NCBI RefSeq assembly: GCF_001854125.1 | Contig: NZ_CP017715.1 | Span: 682,001 to 746,000 of the forward strand | Direction of reading: 5' to 3' | DNA: 64,000 nt | DNA from: Marinobacter salinus | Lineage (GTDB): Bacteria; Pseudomonadota; Gammaproteobacteria; Pseudomonadales; Oleiphilaceae | Shown: one piece after another, positions 1-9,550 of the stretch | How positions within the stretch are numbered: position 1 is the first letter of the stretch | How the letters are laid out: every line of letters begins with the position of its first letter | Notes under the pieces: model-generated | Told to the model about the DNA's origin: nothing | Database searches by the model: none | The model's input: the letters and a program-made list of their open reading frames with translations, nothing else | Program-made: the position numbers and the translations under genes

Positions 1-497
1 AATTTCCGTTCGGCCACAAATCCGATGCGAATGCGCCTGTTCCTGCGACGAATCTGCTTGAGAAACCAAATGTCCGAGGAGGTAATGGCAGCCGTCTGGT
101 AGAGATCGCGGCGTTGAATGATCTCAGTCAGCCGGTTGCACAGGATATTCAGGCGTTGGCGGCTGTCTTTTTTGACCTCAAGCTGGAGGTGCTCAAGGTC
201 GTCAAACTGGTCGAGGAGGTCTTCCAGGCTGGGGATGCCGATCTTTCTGGGCCAGGAGCTGGTGTTGCGACGGGCGTCCATCTGAGCCAGCTCGGCAGCC
301 GTGTAGTCGCAGATGTTGCCTTTTTGGCCTGTGGTACGGTCCACAGTCAGATCGTGCACCATGACCGGCTTTCCATCCTTCGACAATACCAGGTCGAGTT
401 CAAAGTGACGGACGCCATGTCGATAGGCATGAATAAAACCGGGGAGGGTGTTTTCAGGAGCTTCTCCCTTTGCCCCTCTGTGTCCATAGACAATCAT
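1..497 (-). CDS. Glycerophosphodiester phosphodiesterase (C-terminus outside window)
   Basis: Read on the minus strand, an ATG at 497 opens a frame that stays open to the window edge, giving about 165 residues. It begins MIVYGHRGAKGEAPENT, the HRG...PENT signature of the GDPD TIM barrel, followed by FELDLVLSKDG and VMVHD, which hold the metal-binding Glu/Asp and the second catalytic His. The family hydrolyses glycerophosphodiesters to glycerol-3-phosphate and an alcohol. With no long signal peptide before the barrel, a cytosolic UgpQ-like enzyme is the best guess. Its ATG overlaps the stop of the upstream DAHP synthase gene (ATGA), so the two are probably translationally coupled. The 3' end is cut off by the window. 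Confidence 0.88.
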   Translation of the reverse strand, partial: MIVYGHRGAKGEAPENTLPGFIHAYRHGVRHFELDLVLSKDGKPVMVHDLTVDRTTGQKGNICDYTAAELAQMDARRNTSSWPRKIGIPSLEDLLDQFDDLEHLQLEVKKDSRQRLNILCNRLTEIIQRRDLYQTAAITSSDIWFLKQIRRRNRRIRIGFVAERK

Positions 498-1621
498 TCC
501 GCTGCTTCACCTTTCAGGCGTTGATAAATGGCCTGGCGCTTTTTCCAGGTGTCATGGCAGAGCCGGATATCTTCAAGGTAAGCCGGTAACTCATCCATCA
601 GTAGTGCTTGTGGTCCGTCCACCAGTGCTTTTTCCGGTTTGGGGTGAAAGTCCACCAGTACCATGTTGGCGCCGGCAATAACGCCTTGCGATGTGGCGTG
701 CATGACATCCAGGATGCCATCCGGGGCCCGGTCGCGACTACCCACGGAATGGGAAGGATCAACACAGACTGGCATGCGGGTCAGGCGCTTCACCGCAGGG
801 ACATGGGCAAAATCGACCATATTCCGGTGGGGCTGCCCGGCCTCGGTTTTCATACCCCGGAGGCAGAAAATAACGTTGGCGTTGCCTTCGCTCGCCAGGT
901 ACTCGGCGGCATTGAGAGACTCATTCAGCGTGATTCCGAAACCGCGTTTCAACAACACCGGGTAGGTTTTCTGGCGCCCTATGGCTTTCAACAATTCAAA
1001 GTTCTGTGTATTTCGGGTACCTACCTGCAACATAACGCCGGTGGGACGACCGAGCTTTTCCAGGCAGGTATCGATTTCCTCAATGTGACTCTCGTGGGTA
1101 ATCTCCATGGCGATTACCTTGATGCCATGCCTGCCGGCCTTTTCAAATACCCAAGGCAGACAGCCCTTGCCATGTCCTTGAAAGGAATAGGGATTTGTCC
1201 TTGGTTTATAGGCGCCCATCCGGGTGCAGACCTCGCCGTTATCTTCCAGCGCTTGCATCATCAGTTCCACGTGCTCGGGAACGTCAACCGCGCACAGGCC
1301 TGCAAATATATTCAGATTCGACTGACTGAATTCAACACCGTTGTAGGTAAAGCCACTCTGTCGGTGGTCGTCCCGGTGGCGGCCAAGAATGCGGTAGTCA
1401 TCGGATATGCGTATGGCCCGCTCCACCGCGGGCAAGGCTTCGATTTCTTCCTTATCGAGGGGCTTGGTATCCCCGAGCAGATAGATCTCGGTTAACCGCT
1501 GGCTGGTACCCTGGACCTCGTGGACCCGGAGCGATACGCCCGGCAGATTTTCCAGGTAGTGCATAGTCTGGCGGTAGGCATCGCTTTCCAGCGGTGTATT
1601 AGGGTGAAGAATGGCTAGCAT
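494..1621 (-). CDS. 3-deoxy-7-phosphoheptulonate (DAHP) synthase, type I-beta
   Basis: This 375-residue protein condenses phosphoenolpyruvate with erythrose-4-phosphate, the first step of the shikimate pathway. Diagnostic motifs are KPRTNPYSFQG (around residue 140), GTRNTQNFELL, LLKRGFG and VCVDPSHSVG, all typical of the I-beta (KDO8PS-like) class rather than the E. coli AroF/G/H class. The first 90 or so residues form a small ferredoxin/ACT-like domain, as found in I-beta enzymes, where it can mediate feedback control. The ATG follows a GGAGACACC ribosome-binding site. The gene overlaps the downstream phosphodiesterase gene by 4 bp. Transaldolase, which makes erythrose-4-phosphate, lies just upstream on the same strand, which fits substrate supply, though the link may be incidental. 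Confidence 0.92.
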   Translation of the reverse strand: MLAILHPNTPLESDAYRQTMHYLENLPGVSLRVHEVQGTSQRLTEIYLLGDTKPLDKEEIEALPAVERAIRISDDYRILGRHRDDHRQSGFTYNGVEFSQSNLNIFAGLCAVDVPEHVELMMQALEDNGEVCTRMGAYKPRTNPYSFQGHGKGCLPWVFEKAGRHGIKVIAMEITHESHIEEIDTCLEKLGRPTGVMLQVGTRNTQNFELLKAIGRQKTYPVLLKRGFGITLNESLNAAEYLASEGNANVIFCLRGMKTEAGQPHRNMVDFAHVPAVKRLTRMPVCVDPSHSVGSRDRAPDGILDVMHATSQGVIAGANMVLVDFHPKPEKALVDGPQALLMDELPAYLEDIRLCHDTWKKRQAIYQRLKGEAAE

Positions 1622-1635
1622 GGTGTCTCCTTGTG

Positions 1636-2082
1636 TTAACCGGTTTTTTCCGCCCGGTGCCGCGCCTGCATATATTCCCGGTGATTGAGGTGCAGCAGGT
1701 CCGCCATGCGGCGAATAAGGTGCTCTTCGTACTTGTCTATGCGTCCGTCCGCGAAGGCTACGCGCCAGATGCTCTCCAGTAACGCCTGCTTGGAACTCTG
1801 ATCAAGCTGTTCGTTGATCTGTCCGGTGAACTCGTAGAGCGAGGTGGCGTCGTCTGCATGGTCCAGTGCATCCTTAAGGATAGCCTCAGCCTCTTCTCGG
1901 GTTACCTGATGGGACTCGACGGCAAAATCCACAATGGTCTGAAGCTCGCGCTCGTCCTCATTGTGGTCGACCCGGGACAGTTGCACCATAAGTGCCGTGG
2001 CGGCAATGGCCAACTGGTGGGCATCGGGTTCTGTCTTTCCCGGCTCCGGAGCAGCAAACAGTTTTTTCAGGCGTTCAATCAT
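1636..2082 (-). CDS. TerB-like (tellurite resistance protein B family) protein
   Basis: A 148-residue all-helical acidic protein with the TerB/DUF1332 layout: AATALMVQLSRVDH near residue 30 and VAFADGRIDKYEEHLIRRMADLL near residue 115. Each segment carries the Asp/Glu-rich turn that binds metal in TerB homologues. No signal peptide is visible, so it is probably cytosolic. It sits 14 bp upstream of the DAHP synthase gene and 32 bp downstream of transaldolase, so it is probably co-transcribed with them. Stand-alone TerB-like proteins of this kind have no settled function and the window holds no other ter genes, so tellurite resistance should not be assumed. Confidence 0.75.
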   Translation of the reverse strand: MIERLKKLFAAPEPGKTEPDAHQLAIAATALMVQLSRVDHNEDERELQTIVDFAVESHQVTREEAEAILKDALDHADDATSLYEFTGQINEQLDQSSKQALLESIWRVAFADGRIDKYEEHLIRRMADLLHLNHREYMQARHRAEKTG

Positions 2083-2114
2083 GATCGGACAACCTTGCTC
2101 CGTTAACGATGAAT

Positions 2115-3083
2115 TCAGGCGGCTCTGGTGGCCAGCTGCCGTACCCTGTGTTCCAGCTCAATCTGGTCAGCGGTGAACCTGCGAATACCGTCAGCCAGTT
2201 TTTCAGTAGCCATGGCATCTTCGTTGGATTCCCAGCGGAACAGTTTCTCGTCGATGTCGCCGAAACGGTCCGGTGAGTTGGCGCGATCAGCGGACAGCCT
2301 GCGTGTCAGGTTACCTTCATCATCCTGAAGCTCCTGAAGCAGCGCCGGGCTGATGGTCAGGCGATCACACCCCGCCAGCATTTCTATCTCACCGGTGTTA
2401 CGGAAGCTGGCTCCCATAACAACTGTGTCATAGCCGTTAGCCTTGTAGTAATTATAGATCCGGGACACAGAAATAACGCCCGGGTCTTCGGTTGCAGGGA
2501 AGCTGTCCTGGACACTGTTAGCAATATGCCAGTCCAGAATACGACCGACAAAGGGTGAAATCAGGAATGCGCCAGCCTGAGCGCACGCTGCGGCCTGGAT
2601 GAATGAGAACAGGAGAGTCAGGTTGCACCGGATACCTTCCTTCTCAAGTTGCTCAGCGGCACGGATGCCTTCCCAGGTAGAAGCAATCTTGATCAGCACC
2701 CGGCTGGTGTCGATTCCCTGTTTGTCATAGAGCTCAACCAACCTGCGAGCGCGATCCAGGGTTCTCTCAGTGTCGAAAGAAAGCCTGGCATCCACTTCGG
2801 TAGAGACCACGCCGGGAATTAATCCGAGAATTTCGCGACCCGCAAGCACTGCCAGCATATCCGTTGCAATGGTCAGCTGTTCGGCGTCTGAACCACCATG
2901 GCGCCGGGCCTCTGCCACTGCTTTGTCCAGCATGGGGCGATAGGCCTCCGATGCGGCCGCTTTGAGCAGCAGGGAAGGGTTAGTGGTCGCATCCTCCGGC
3001 CGCCATTTTGCAATGGCGTCAATATCGCCGGTATCTGCAACCACGGTGGTCATGGTTTTCAGTTGGTCAAGCTTGTTGGTCAT
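2115..3083 (-). CDS. tal: Transaldolase, TalB type
   Basis: A 322-residue transaldolase of the non-oxidative pentose phosphate pathway, which moves a dihydroxyacetone unit from sedoheptulose-7-phosphate to glyceraldehyde-3-phosphate. Visible signatures are [13 protein letters not shown] near the N-terminus and [12 protein letters not shown] near residue 130, whose Lys forms the Schiff base. [11 protein letters not shown] and the C-terminal [14 protein letters not shown] are also typical of the TalB subfamily (about 317 residues in E. coli). Being full length with all key residues, it should be active. A candidate promoter lies 66-94 bp upstream of the start. It appears to lead an operon with the TerB-like gene and DAHP synthase. 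Confidence 0.95.
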   Translation of the reverse strand: MTNKLDQLKTMTTVVADTGDIDAIAKWRPEDATTNPSLLLKAAASEAYRPMLDKAVAEARRHGGSDAEQLTIATDMLAVLAGREILGLIPGVVSTEVDARLSFDTERTLDRARRLVELYDKQGIDTSRVLIKIASTWEGIRAAEQLEKEGIRCNLTLLFSFIQAAACAQAGAFLISPFVGRILDWHIANSVQDSFPATEDPGVISVSRIYNYYKANGYDTVVMGASFRNTGEIEMLAGCDRLTISPALLQELQDDEGNLTRRLSADRANSPDRFGDIDEKLFRWESNEDAMATEKLADGIRRFTADQIELEHRVRQLATRAA

Positions 3084-3148
3084 TCGTCCTGCCGTCCCGT
3101 TTGATCTGTTATTGGTGCACCCGACTCCCGGGTGTGGGCTTTACCTCT

Positions 3149-3177
3149 ACAATAACGGCCTGACCTGACAGGAACAA
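3149..3177 (-). promoter_or_regulatory. Candidate sigma-70 promoter for tal
   Basis: On the minus strand TTGTTC (3172-3177) is followed after 17 bp by TATTGT (3149-3154). Spacing is ideal and the hexamers are moderate matches. It lies between dusA and tal, pointing at tal. Inferred by eye. Confidence 0.38.
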
Positions 3178-3200
3178 GACAACAAAAGGTCTGGCGGGGA

Positions 3201-4259
3201 TTAAGCTTCGGCAATGGCGCGGTTTTCCGGTTCCCTGACTTTTTCCAGTGCTGTCTGGATGACCTCCAGCCCTGCTCCGGTTTTATGGGCATTTTCGCTG
3301 ATATAACGGCGGAACTGGCGACCGCCCGGCTGGCCGTGGAACAGGCCCAGAAGATGTCTCGAGATGTGGGTGAGGAAAACGCCACGCTCAAGCTCGCTCT
3401 GGATGAAGGGGAACATTGCGCGAAGTGTCTGGTGGCGAGTTTCAACCGGTGCCGACTGTCCGAAAAACGCCGGATCAACGCCTGCCAGCAGCCAGGGATT
3501 GTGATACGCCTCCCGGCCAAGCATTACGCCGTCGGTGTGCCGAAGATGCTCATCACACTCCTCGAAGGTCTTGATTCCACCGTTGATGATGATTTCGAGG
3601 TGCGGATATTTCGTTTTTAGCCGGTACACCCAGTCGTATTTGAGTGGCGGAATGTCCCGGTTTTCCTTGGGGCTGAGACCCTCCAGAATTGCAATCCGGG
3701 CGTGCACAATAAACGTCCGGCAGCCCGCTTCGGATACCTTTTCTACGAACTCGCACAGATCGTCCCAGGACTCCCGACCGTCGATGCCGATCCGGTGTTT
3801 TACGGTAACCGGCAGGTCGGTTGCCTCAATCATGGCGCGCACGCTATCTGCCACTTTGTCCGGATGGCCCATCAGGCAGGCGCCGATCATATTGTTCTGG
3901 ACCCGGTCGCTGGGGCAGCCGACGTTAAGGTTTACTTCATCGAAACCAAACTGCTCAGCCAGTTTCGAGCAATGGGCCAGCTCTTGCGGGTCGCCGCCGC
4001 CGAGTTGTAGTGCCAGTGGATATTCCGTCGAATCGTGCCTCAGGAAGCGCTCGGTATCACCATGAATCAGGGCGCCGGTTGTCACCATCTCCGTATAAAG
4101 GAGCGCATTGCGGCTCAGCAGTCGGGCCAGGAAGCGGTAATGGCTGGTGGTCCAATCCATCATCGGGGCCACGCAGAAACGCCTGGAGGGTTCTTTTGGC
4201 GATGCAGGATGGGGAGAGGTGCCGCGGATACCGGGCTGTTTGTTTACGTCTTGGGACAT
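3201..4259 (-). CDS. dusA: tRNA-dihydrouridine(20/20a) synthase DusA
   Basis: FMN-dependent reductase that makes dihydrouridine in the tRNA D-loop. The 352-residue protein has the DusA core: FCVAPMMDWTTSHYRFL, LQLGGGDP, FDEVNLNVGCPSDRVQ with the catalytic Cys in NVGCPSDR, VTVKHRIGID, and INGGI...GVMLGREAYHNPWLL for flavin phosphate binding. The HARIAILEGLSPKENR stretch is characteristic of DusA rather than DusB or DusC. The frame stays open another 67 codons upstream, but the DusA fold begins shortly after the ATG at 4259 and the extension shows no family resemblance, so I start there. A 115-bp gap separates it from the GGDEF/EAL gene upstream. Confidence 0.94.
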   Translation of the reverse strand: MSQDVNKQPGIRGTSPHPASPKEPSRRFCVAPMMDWTTSHYRFLARLLSRNALLYTEMVTTGALIHGDTERFLRHDSTEYPLALQLGGGDPQELAHCSKLAEQFGFDEVNLNVGCPSDRVQNNMIGACLMGHPDKVADSVRAMIEATDLPVTVKHRIGIDGRESWDDLCEFVEKVSEAGCRTFIVHARIAILEGLSPKENRDIPPLKYDWVYRLKTKYPHLEIIINGGIKTFEECDEHLRHTDGVMLGREAYHNPWLLAGVDPAFFGQSAPVETRHQTLRAMFPFIQSELERGVFLTHISRHLLGLFHGQPGGRQFRRYISENAHKTGAGLEVIQTALEKVREPENRAIAEA

Positions 4260-4374
4260 GGACTGCCTGATAAAATCTGGGAAACGGTTAATTTGCACAT
4301 AGTGTACCCCATCCGATGTTTTCTGGCCGTAGGGGGTTCTCGAAGTCGTTCTGACGCAGAGTTCCCGGGCGCTC

Positions 4375-7300
4375 TTAATCGTGCTTGCGAAGAAAGTCTT
4401 CGAATTTGGCGGCGGGCAGGGGGCGGGAGAACAGATACCCCTGGCCATTGTCACAGCCAATTTCCAGCAGCAGGCGGAGTTGTTCTTCCGTTTCTACACC
4501 TTCTGCGATGACTTTCAGGCCAAGTTTGTGGGCCATAATGACAATGGCTTCTGAAAGCGCCAGGTCGTTCTGGTCGGTTTCCAGGTTTCGAATAAACGAC
4601 TGATCAATCTTGAGGTAGTCAATGTCGAAGCGCTTGAGGTAGGACAGGGCGGAATAACCGACGCCAAAATCATCAATTGCGACCTGGATTCCTGCATCAC
4701 GGAACCGAAGCAATTTATCTGTCACGTCAGTGCTGGCGTTCAGTAGCAGGCCCTCTGTGATTTCGATACTGAGGTGTTGTTCCTCTACTCCAAGGTCTTT
4801 CAGGTAAGCTAACCACTCTGTGATATCCAGTGCATCGCTCTGGAACTGAACCGGCGATATGTTTACCGATATCTGAAATCCGGTATTGAACAAATCACAC
4901 CATTGTTTTGCCTTGGCGGCAGCTTCCCGGAACACCCAGTCTCCAATCTCGACAATCAAACCGGTTTCTTCGGCAAGGGGTATGAATTCCGCCGGGCTAA
5001 CCATTCCGCGCTCAGGATGATTCCAGCGTATCAGTGCTTCCGCCTTGGTGATCTGCCGGGTTGCAAGATTGATGACAGGCTGGAAATAAAGCTCGAACTG
5101 TTGGTGCTGAACCGCCACACGCAAATCGTTTATCAGCTTAAGGCGACGCTGGGCCGAGTCATGCAGGGATCGGGTGAAATAGCTGAGGCGGTTCCGGCCA
5201 GCAGTCTTTGAGGCATACATGGCCTGATCCGCATTGCTGATTAACTGATCTACCTCCAGTGCGTCTTCCGGGGAGAAAGTAATGCCGATACTGGCTGAGG
5301 CATAAATGGTTTCATCTTGGATGAAGTAGGGTTTTGCGAGCACTGTGATGATGTGTTCGGCGACCTTCTCGCCATCGATGGTATTCGTCAGTTCGGGCAG
5401 AATAACGGTGAATTCGTCACCGCCCATCCGCGCCACGGTATCAGACCCCCTGGTGCAGCTGGATATTCGGGCTGCGGCCTCTACCAGCAGTTGGTCACCA
5501 ACGGGGTGTCCGAGGGTATCGTTAACGTCCTTGAAGTGATCGAGGTCGATAAATAGCAATGCTAGCAGGGAGTTCTGGCGGTGCGATTTCCGGAGTTCCT
5601 GCTCCAGGCGGTCCTGAAACATGTAACGGTTCGGCAGATCAGTCAGGAAATCGTAGTTTGCCTGGCGCCAGATCAGTTCGTCTGAACGGACTTTGTTGGT
5701 GAGGTCCGAGCCCATGGCCACATAACGCTGGATGTCGCCCTTATCACTCAAAATGGCATTGATTGTCAGCCATTCCGGAAACGTCTCGCCGTTCTTACGG
5801 CGGTTCCAGATCTCGCCCTGCCAGAAGCCCCGGTGAGTTATGCCTTGCCACATGGATTGAAAGAAATCGTCATCGTGGCGGCCCGAACGGAGAAGCGCCG
5901 GATCCTTGCCGCGGATATCTTCAAGGGTGTAGCCGGTTATTCTGGTAAAGGCAGGGTTGAGCGCAACGATCCTGTTATCGGCATCGGTTACCAGCACGGC
6001 TTCCGAACTGTTGCTGTAGATGGATGATGCCAGGTGCAGCTCGGCTTCTGCATGGATTCTCTCAATGGCTATGCCGATCAGGTTGGCCGCGCTCTCGATC
6101 AAGGCGATTTCCTGTTCGTCAGGCAAGCTGGCTTCCCGGCGATAAATCGCAAAGGTTCCCAGTATCCTGCCTGACGCCGCGCGGATGGGCTCTGACCAGC
6201 AGGACGCAAGCCCGGCCTCGGCGGCTAGCTCTTTAAAGTCTTTCCAGTAAGGGTGAGACGCGATGTCTTCGACCAGAGTGCGCTCTCCTGAAAAGGCCGC
6301 AGTTCCGCAGGACCCGACGCCCACCCCAATCTCGACGCCATTAATCGCGTCGTTGAAAAAGTCCGGCAGACTGGGCGCTGCGCCCTTCAATAGGTGCTTT
6401 CCTTCGTCATCCATGAGGAGAATTGAGCACATGGACCCGGGGTAAATCGATTCGGACGATTGGATGACCTCTGACATGATCTCGTTCAGAGGGGTGCCTC
6501 TGGCAACTTTTTCCAGTGCCTGTTGCCGCATATGCTCGCGCCGTTCTGCCAGTTTACGCAGTGAGATGTCCTCAATCAGCGAAACCGCATACGCGAGGCT
6601 GCCATCACTATTTCGAACGGCCCTCACTGCCAGGTGTGCATCGATCAAATCATGAGTTTTGCGGACAAACCGTTTTTCAATCACAAACTCATCAATGGAG
6701 CCTTCGAGCAATTGCTGGAAGAGAATGTTATTGGCTTCCAGGTCATCGGGATGAGTCAGCTCTTCCCAGGTTGTGGCTGAAAACTCCTCGGCTGTATAGC
6801 CGAGCATGTCACAAAGCGCCTGGTTTACCTCCATCCACGTTCGATTGGGACGAGTTGCTGCCATCCCGAACATGGAGCGCTCGAAATACGCCCGGAAATG
6901 CTGCTCATTGGCTTTGAGCGCCGCTACTGCTTTTCGATGTTCCCGTTCGCGATCGAAGTTGTCGAGAGCAAATGTGATATCTCGGGCCATCTCGTCCAGA
7001 AGCCGGGTTGTTTCATCGTCGAAAAAGTCACCGACCTGGTGATATACGGACATCACAGCATAGGGTTGCCCGCCTCGCTGTATGGGGAAGCATCCGCTGC
7101 TAGCCCAGCCAAAACGGCCCGCGTGTTCATGCCATGGTGCTGTTGCCGGGTTATTTGCCCAGTCATTTGTGATCACCAAACGATTACTGCGGTAAGCCGT
7201 TGCCGATGGTCCTCGGCCCTCCGGCATGTCTTCCCGGATCGAGATCTGAATATCTTTCAGATAATCCATGCCGGTGCCAAAGCTTTCTACCGGAACAATT

Positions 7301-7566
7301 TGCTCGGATGCTGTGTCAGGCACGCCGATCCAGGCCATGCTGACACCGCCCAGATCTACAGCAACCCGACAGACAAGAGGAAACAGTGCGTCCTCGTCAT
7401 CCATGCGAATAATGGCCTGGTTGATCTCACTGAGTGCGCGGTACATCTGGGTCAATCGGTGAATACGTGCATCGGGTGATGTCGTCCCCGTATCGACCGG
7501 AATGCCCCGGTTTGTTCTTTCTTCTTCGGCCTCGTTCTCAGGACTGGTAGTCAAGGCACTGCTCAC
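4375..7566 (-). CDS. Cyclic-di-GMP turnover protein, GAF-PAS-GAF-PAS-GGDEF-EAL
   Basis: A 1063-residue cytosolic signalling protein. The approximate order is GAF (45-205), PAS (220-340), GAF (350-505), PAS (510-630), GGDEF (635-795) and EAL (810-1060). The diguanylate cyclase motif GGDEF is intact at 715-719, with an RxxD inhibitory site (RGSD, 706-709) five residues ahead. The phosphodiesterase motif EAL is intact at 843-845, and EITEG (935), DDFG (965-968) and EGVET (1022-1026) retain metal-binding and catalytic residues. Both opposing activities are therefore plausible, with four sensor domains setting the balance. No transmembrane segment is obvious. It appears to be transcribed alone, divergent from the AEC transporter. 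The signal sensed cannot be read from sequence. Confidence 0.93.
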   Translation of the reverse strand: MSSALTTSPENEAEEERTNRGIPVDTGTTSPDARIHRLTQMYRALSEINQAIIRMDDEDALFPLVCRVAVDLGGVSMAWIGVPDTASEQIVPVESFGTGMDYLKDIQISIREDMPEGRGPSATAYRSNRLVITNDWANNPATAPWHEHAGRFGWASSGCFPIQRGGQPYAVMSVYHQVGDFFDDETTRLLDEMARDITFALDNFDREREHRKAVAALKANEQHFRAYFERSMFGMAATRPNRTWMEVNQALCDMLGYTAEEFSATTWEELTHPDDLEANNILFQQLLEGSIDEFVIEKRFVRKTHDLIDAHLAVRAVRNSDGSLAYAVSLIEDISLRKLAERREHMRQQALEKVARGTPLNEIMSEVIQSSESIYPGSMCSILLMDDEGKHLLKGAAPSLPDFFNDAINGVEIGVGVGSCGTAAFSGERTLVEDIASHPYWKDFKELAAEAGLASCWSEPIRAASGRILGTFAIYRREASLPDEQEIALIESAANLIGIAIERIHAEAELHLASSIYSNSSEAVLVTDADNRIVALNPAFTRITGYTLEDIRGKDPALLRSGRHDDDFFQSMWQGITHRGFWQGEIWNRRKNGETFPEWLTINAILSDKGDIQRYVAMGSDLTNKVRSDELIWRQANYDFLTDLPNRYMFQDRLEQELRKSHRQNSLLALLFIDLDHFKDVNDTLGHPVGDQLLVEAAARISSCTRGSDTVARMGGDEFTVILPELTNTIDGEKVAEHIITVLAKPYFIQDETIYASASIGITFSPEDALEVDQLISNADQAMYASKTAGRNRLSYFTRSLHDSAQRRLKLINDLRVAVQHQQFELYFQPVINLATRQITKAEALIRWNHPERGMVSPAEFIPLAEETGLIVEIGDWVFREAAAKAKQWCDLFNTGFQISVNISPVQFQSDALDITEWLAYLKDLGVEEQHLSIEITEGLLLNASTDVTDKLLRFRDAGIQVAIDDFGVGYSALSYLKRFDIDYLKIDQSFIRNLETDQNDLALSEAIVIMAHKLGLKVIAEGVETEEQLRLLLEIGCDNGQGYLFSRPLPAAKFEDFLRKHD

Positions 7567-7694
7567 TCTGGCTGGAGGACTTTCGTCTGAGTGTTCATGC
7601 TTTTGGCCGGAACTTCAAGCAGAATACCGGATTGCAGCCGGGTTATGACTCTGCCTGTCGTTAAGCATTAAAGTCGTTGTTCTGGAGTAATTCT

Positions 7695-8609
7695 ATGCCG
7701 GTTATGATTCAGGCGCTGCTGCCTGTTTTTGTGTTGATTGTGCTGGGGCATCTTTTCCGTCGTTGGGATTTCCCGGGGGGGGATTTCTGGCCACGAGCAG
7801 AACGGTTTACCTATTACGTGCTATTCCCCGCCATGCTGGTGTTCAAACTGGGGCAGGCCCGGCTGCCAGCTTCTGCCTACGGCGACATTGCCATGTTGAT
7901 CTGCGCCATGCTGATCGCAATGACGCTGGCCCTGGTGCTGGCGCAGTGGTTCTGGCATTGGCCCGGCCCGGTGTTCTCTTCGGTTTATCAGGGTGCCATC
8001 CGTTTCAATTCCTACGTGGGGCTGGCAGCCGGCGGTATGCTGTTGGGGGATGAGGGCCTGTCTTTGACCGCAATTGCGGTCGCCATCATGGTTCCGCTGC
8101 TCAATCTGCTTTGCATACTGATGTTTTCGCTGGTAGCCACCGACGGACCAGTAAAGTTGGTGCCGGTATTCAAGGCGATTGTAACCAACCCGTTGATCGT
8201 GGGCTCGGTGATCGGGGTAGTCTGGAGTTTCTTCGAGATCGGGTTTCACCCACTGATTGGCGGCATTCTCGAGCCTCTCAGCAACCTGGCATTGCCGATG
8301 GGTTTGATGACGGTTGGTGCGGGTCTGCAGCTCAAAGCCCTTAGAGGAGCTTCCTTACCTTTCATCGTTTCATCCGTGCTGAAGCTGGTGGGGTTTCCGA
8401 TGATGACCGCAGGGTTGGCATTGATGCTGGGGCTTGAGGGGATGATGGTGCAGGTTGCGGTTCTGCTGGCTGCACTTCCCACGGCCACCTCCGCTTACAT
8501 TCTTGCTCGCCAGTTGGGAGGCGATGCCCCCTTGATGGCCGGCATCATCAGTGGCCAGACCTTGCTGGCCATCGTCTCTATTCCTTTAGTGCTCGGTATT
8601 CTCTGGTAG
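7695..8609 (+). CDS. AEC (auxin efflux carrier) family transporter
   Basis: A 304-residue integral membrane protein with about ten hydrophobic segments in two halves, beginning MPVMIQALLPVFVLIVLGH as usual for bacterial AEC permeases. Further family-like stretches are FNSYVGLAAGGMLLGDEGL, NPLIVGSVIGV, LSNLALPMGLMTVGAGLQL and LPTATSAYILARQLGGD. Bacterial members export or exchange small organic acids such as malate; the substrate here is unknown. I chose the ATG at 7695, preceded by GGAG, over an in-frame TTG 18 bp upstream. The last 24 bp overlap the 3' end of the convergent znuA gene. Confidence 0.87.
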   Translation: MPVMIQALLPVFVLIVLGHLFRRWDFPGGDFWPRAERFTYYVLFPAMLVFKLGQARLPASAYGDIAMLICAMLIAMTLALVLAQWFWHWPGPVFSSVYQGAIRFNSYVGLAAGGMLLGDEGLSLTAIAVAIMVPLLNLLCILMFSLVATDGPVKLVPVFKAIVTNPLIVGSVIGVVWSFFEIGFHPLIGGILEPLSNLALPMGLMTVGAGLQLKALRGASLPFIVSSVLKLVGFPMMTAGLALMLGLEGMMVQVAVLLAALPTATSAYILARQLGGDAPLMAGIISGQTLLAIVSIPLVLGILW

Positions 8610-9518
8610 GCACTCGAGCACGGCGTCGACAATGCTTTGCTGAAAGTTGTTGTAGCCGTCCGGCGTTACTTCGATGTCCGTAGCCAGCGGATCCCAGGTG
8701 CTGAAAGTGACGTCCAGGTCCTCAGTGATCGAGCGCCACCATTGGCGGTTAAACTGGGGTTCGGTGAGCAGGCAGGGGTGGTTGGCATTGCGCAGTTTTG
8801 CCTGAATCTCAGCGATGTGGCGTGCCCCCGGTGACAGCTCGGGATTCAGTGTGAGAACACCTTCCAGCTTCAATTCATAGTGTTCTGCGAACCGCGTAAA
8901 GGCCTCATGATAGGAGAACAGACTGATGTCGCGCGCTGGCATGAGACGTTCGCGAATGTTGCCATCTGTCTCTCGAACGCTGACTTTGAACTGCTCAAGG
9001 TTCTCGTTCAGCGCGGCGGCGTCAACGCCCTCCAGTGCCGCGAGGGCATCGCGTATGGTTTCGGCCATTTCGATGGCCAGTTCCGGGTCCACCCAGATGT
9101 GAGGGTCTTCGCCGTCACTATGGTCATGACCGTGGCCGTGCCCCCCATCGTGGTACTGCTCTTCATTGACGTCTTCCCTGTGGTCTTGCTCGGTGTCCAT
9201 CAGGGCAACCGTTCGACCACTGAATTCGTGGCCGGAGAGAAGACGGTTCAGAAAACTCTCCATATCGGGCCCCACCCAGAAAATTACGTCGGCATTTTCC
9301 AATGCCTGACGCTGGGACGGTTTCATGGAGTAGTTGTGTGGGCTGGAGCCGGGCGGGACCAGACTCGTTGTCTGCATGTCTTCCGTGGCGATCGCACTGA
9401 CAATCAGCTCAACCGGTTTGATGGAGGTGACAATGCGGGTTTCGGCTTGCAGAGCGCCGCTGATCAAAAGAGTGCTGGCACCGAGTGCCAAAGAAAGTAC
9501 TTTTCCGGGAACGCGCAT
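8586..9518 (-). CDS. znuA: Zinc ABC transporter substrate-binding protein ZnuA
   Basis: Periplasmic zinc-binding protein of about 310 residues. It starts with a signal peptide (MRVPGKVLSLALGASTLL..., cleavage likely after LQA). The cluster-A-I fold follows, with zinc ligands in PHNY (His), HEAF (His) and a terminal TWDPL (Asp). A His-rich loop, GGHGHGHDHSDG, typical of ZnuA, precedes DPHIW. It would deliver Zn2+ to a ZnuBC permease encoded outside the window. I use the ATG at 9518; an in-frame TTG lies 24 bp upstream. A perfect Zur-type palindrome is centred about 39 bp upstream of the start, so repression under zinc sufficiency is expected. Confidence 0.93.
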   Translation of the reverse strand: MRVPGKVLSLALGASTLLISGALQAETRIVTSIKPVELIVSAIATEDMQTTSLVPPGSSPHNYSMKPSQRQALENADVIFWVGPDMESFLNRLLSGHEFSGRTVALMDTEQDHREDVNEEQYHDGGHGHGHDHSDGEDPHIWVDPELAIEMAETIRDALAALEGVDAAALNENLEQFKVSVRETDGNIRERLMPARDISLFSYHEAFTRFAEHYELKLEGVLTLNPELSPGARHIAEIQAKLRNANHPCLLTEPQFNRQWWRSITEDLDVTFSTWDPLATDIEVTPDGYNNFQQSIVDAVLECLPENTEH

Positions 9519-9550
9519 GATAAATGAGATCCTGCGATGCAATGTGTAAT

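Noticed and set aside
608..1495. Long open frame on the plus strand opposite the DAHP synthase gene
   Set aside because: It lies wholly inside a well-supported gene on the other strand and its translation has no recognisable domain.
3117..3134. CACCCG...CGGGTG hairpin between tal and dusA as a terminator
   Set aside because: There is no T-run, and it lies within the tal leader downstream of the proposed promoter.
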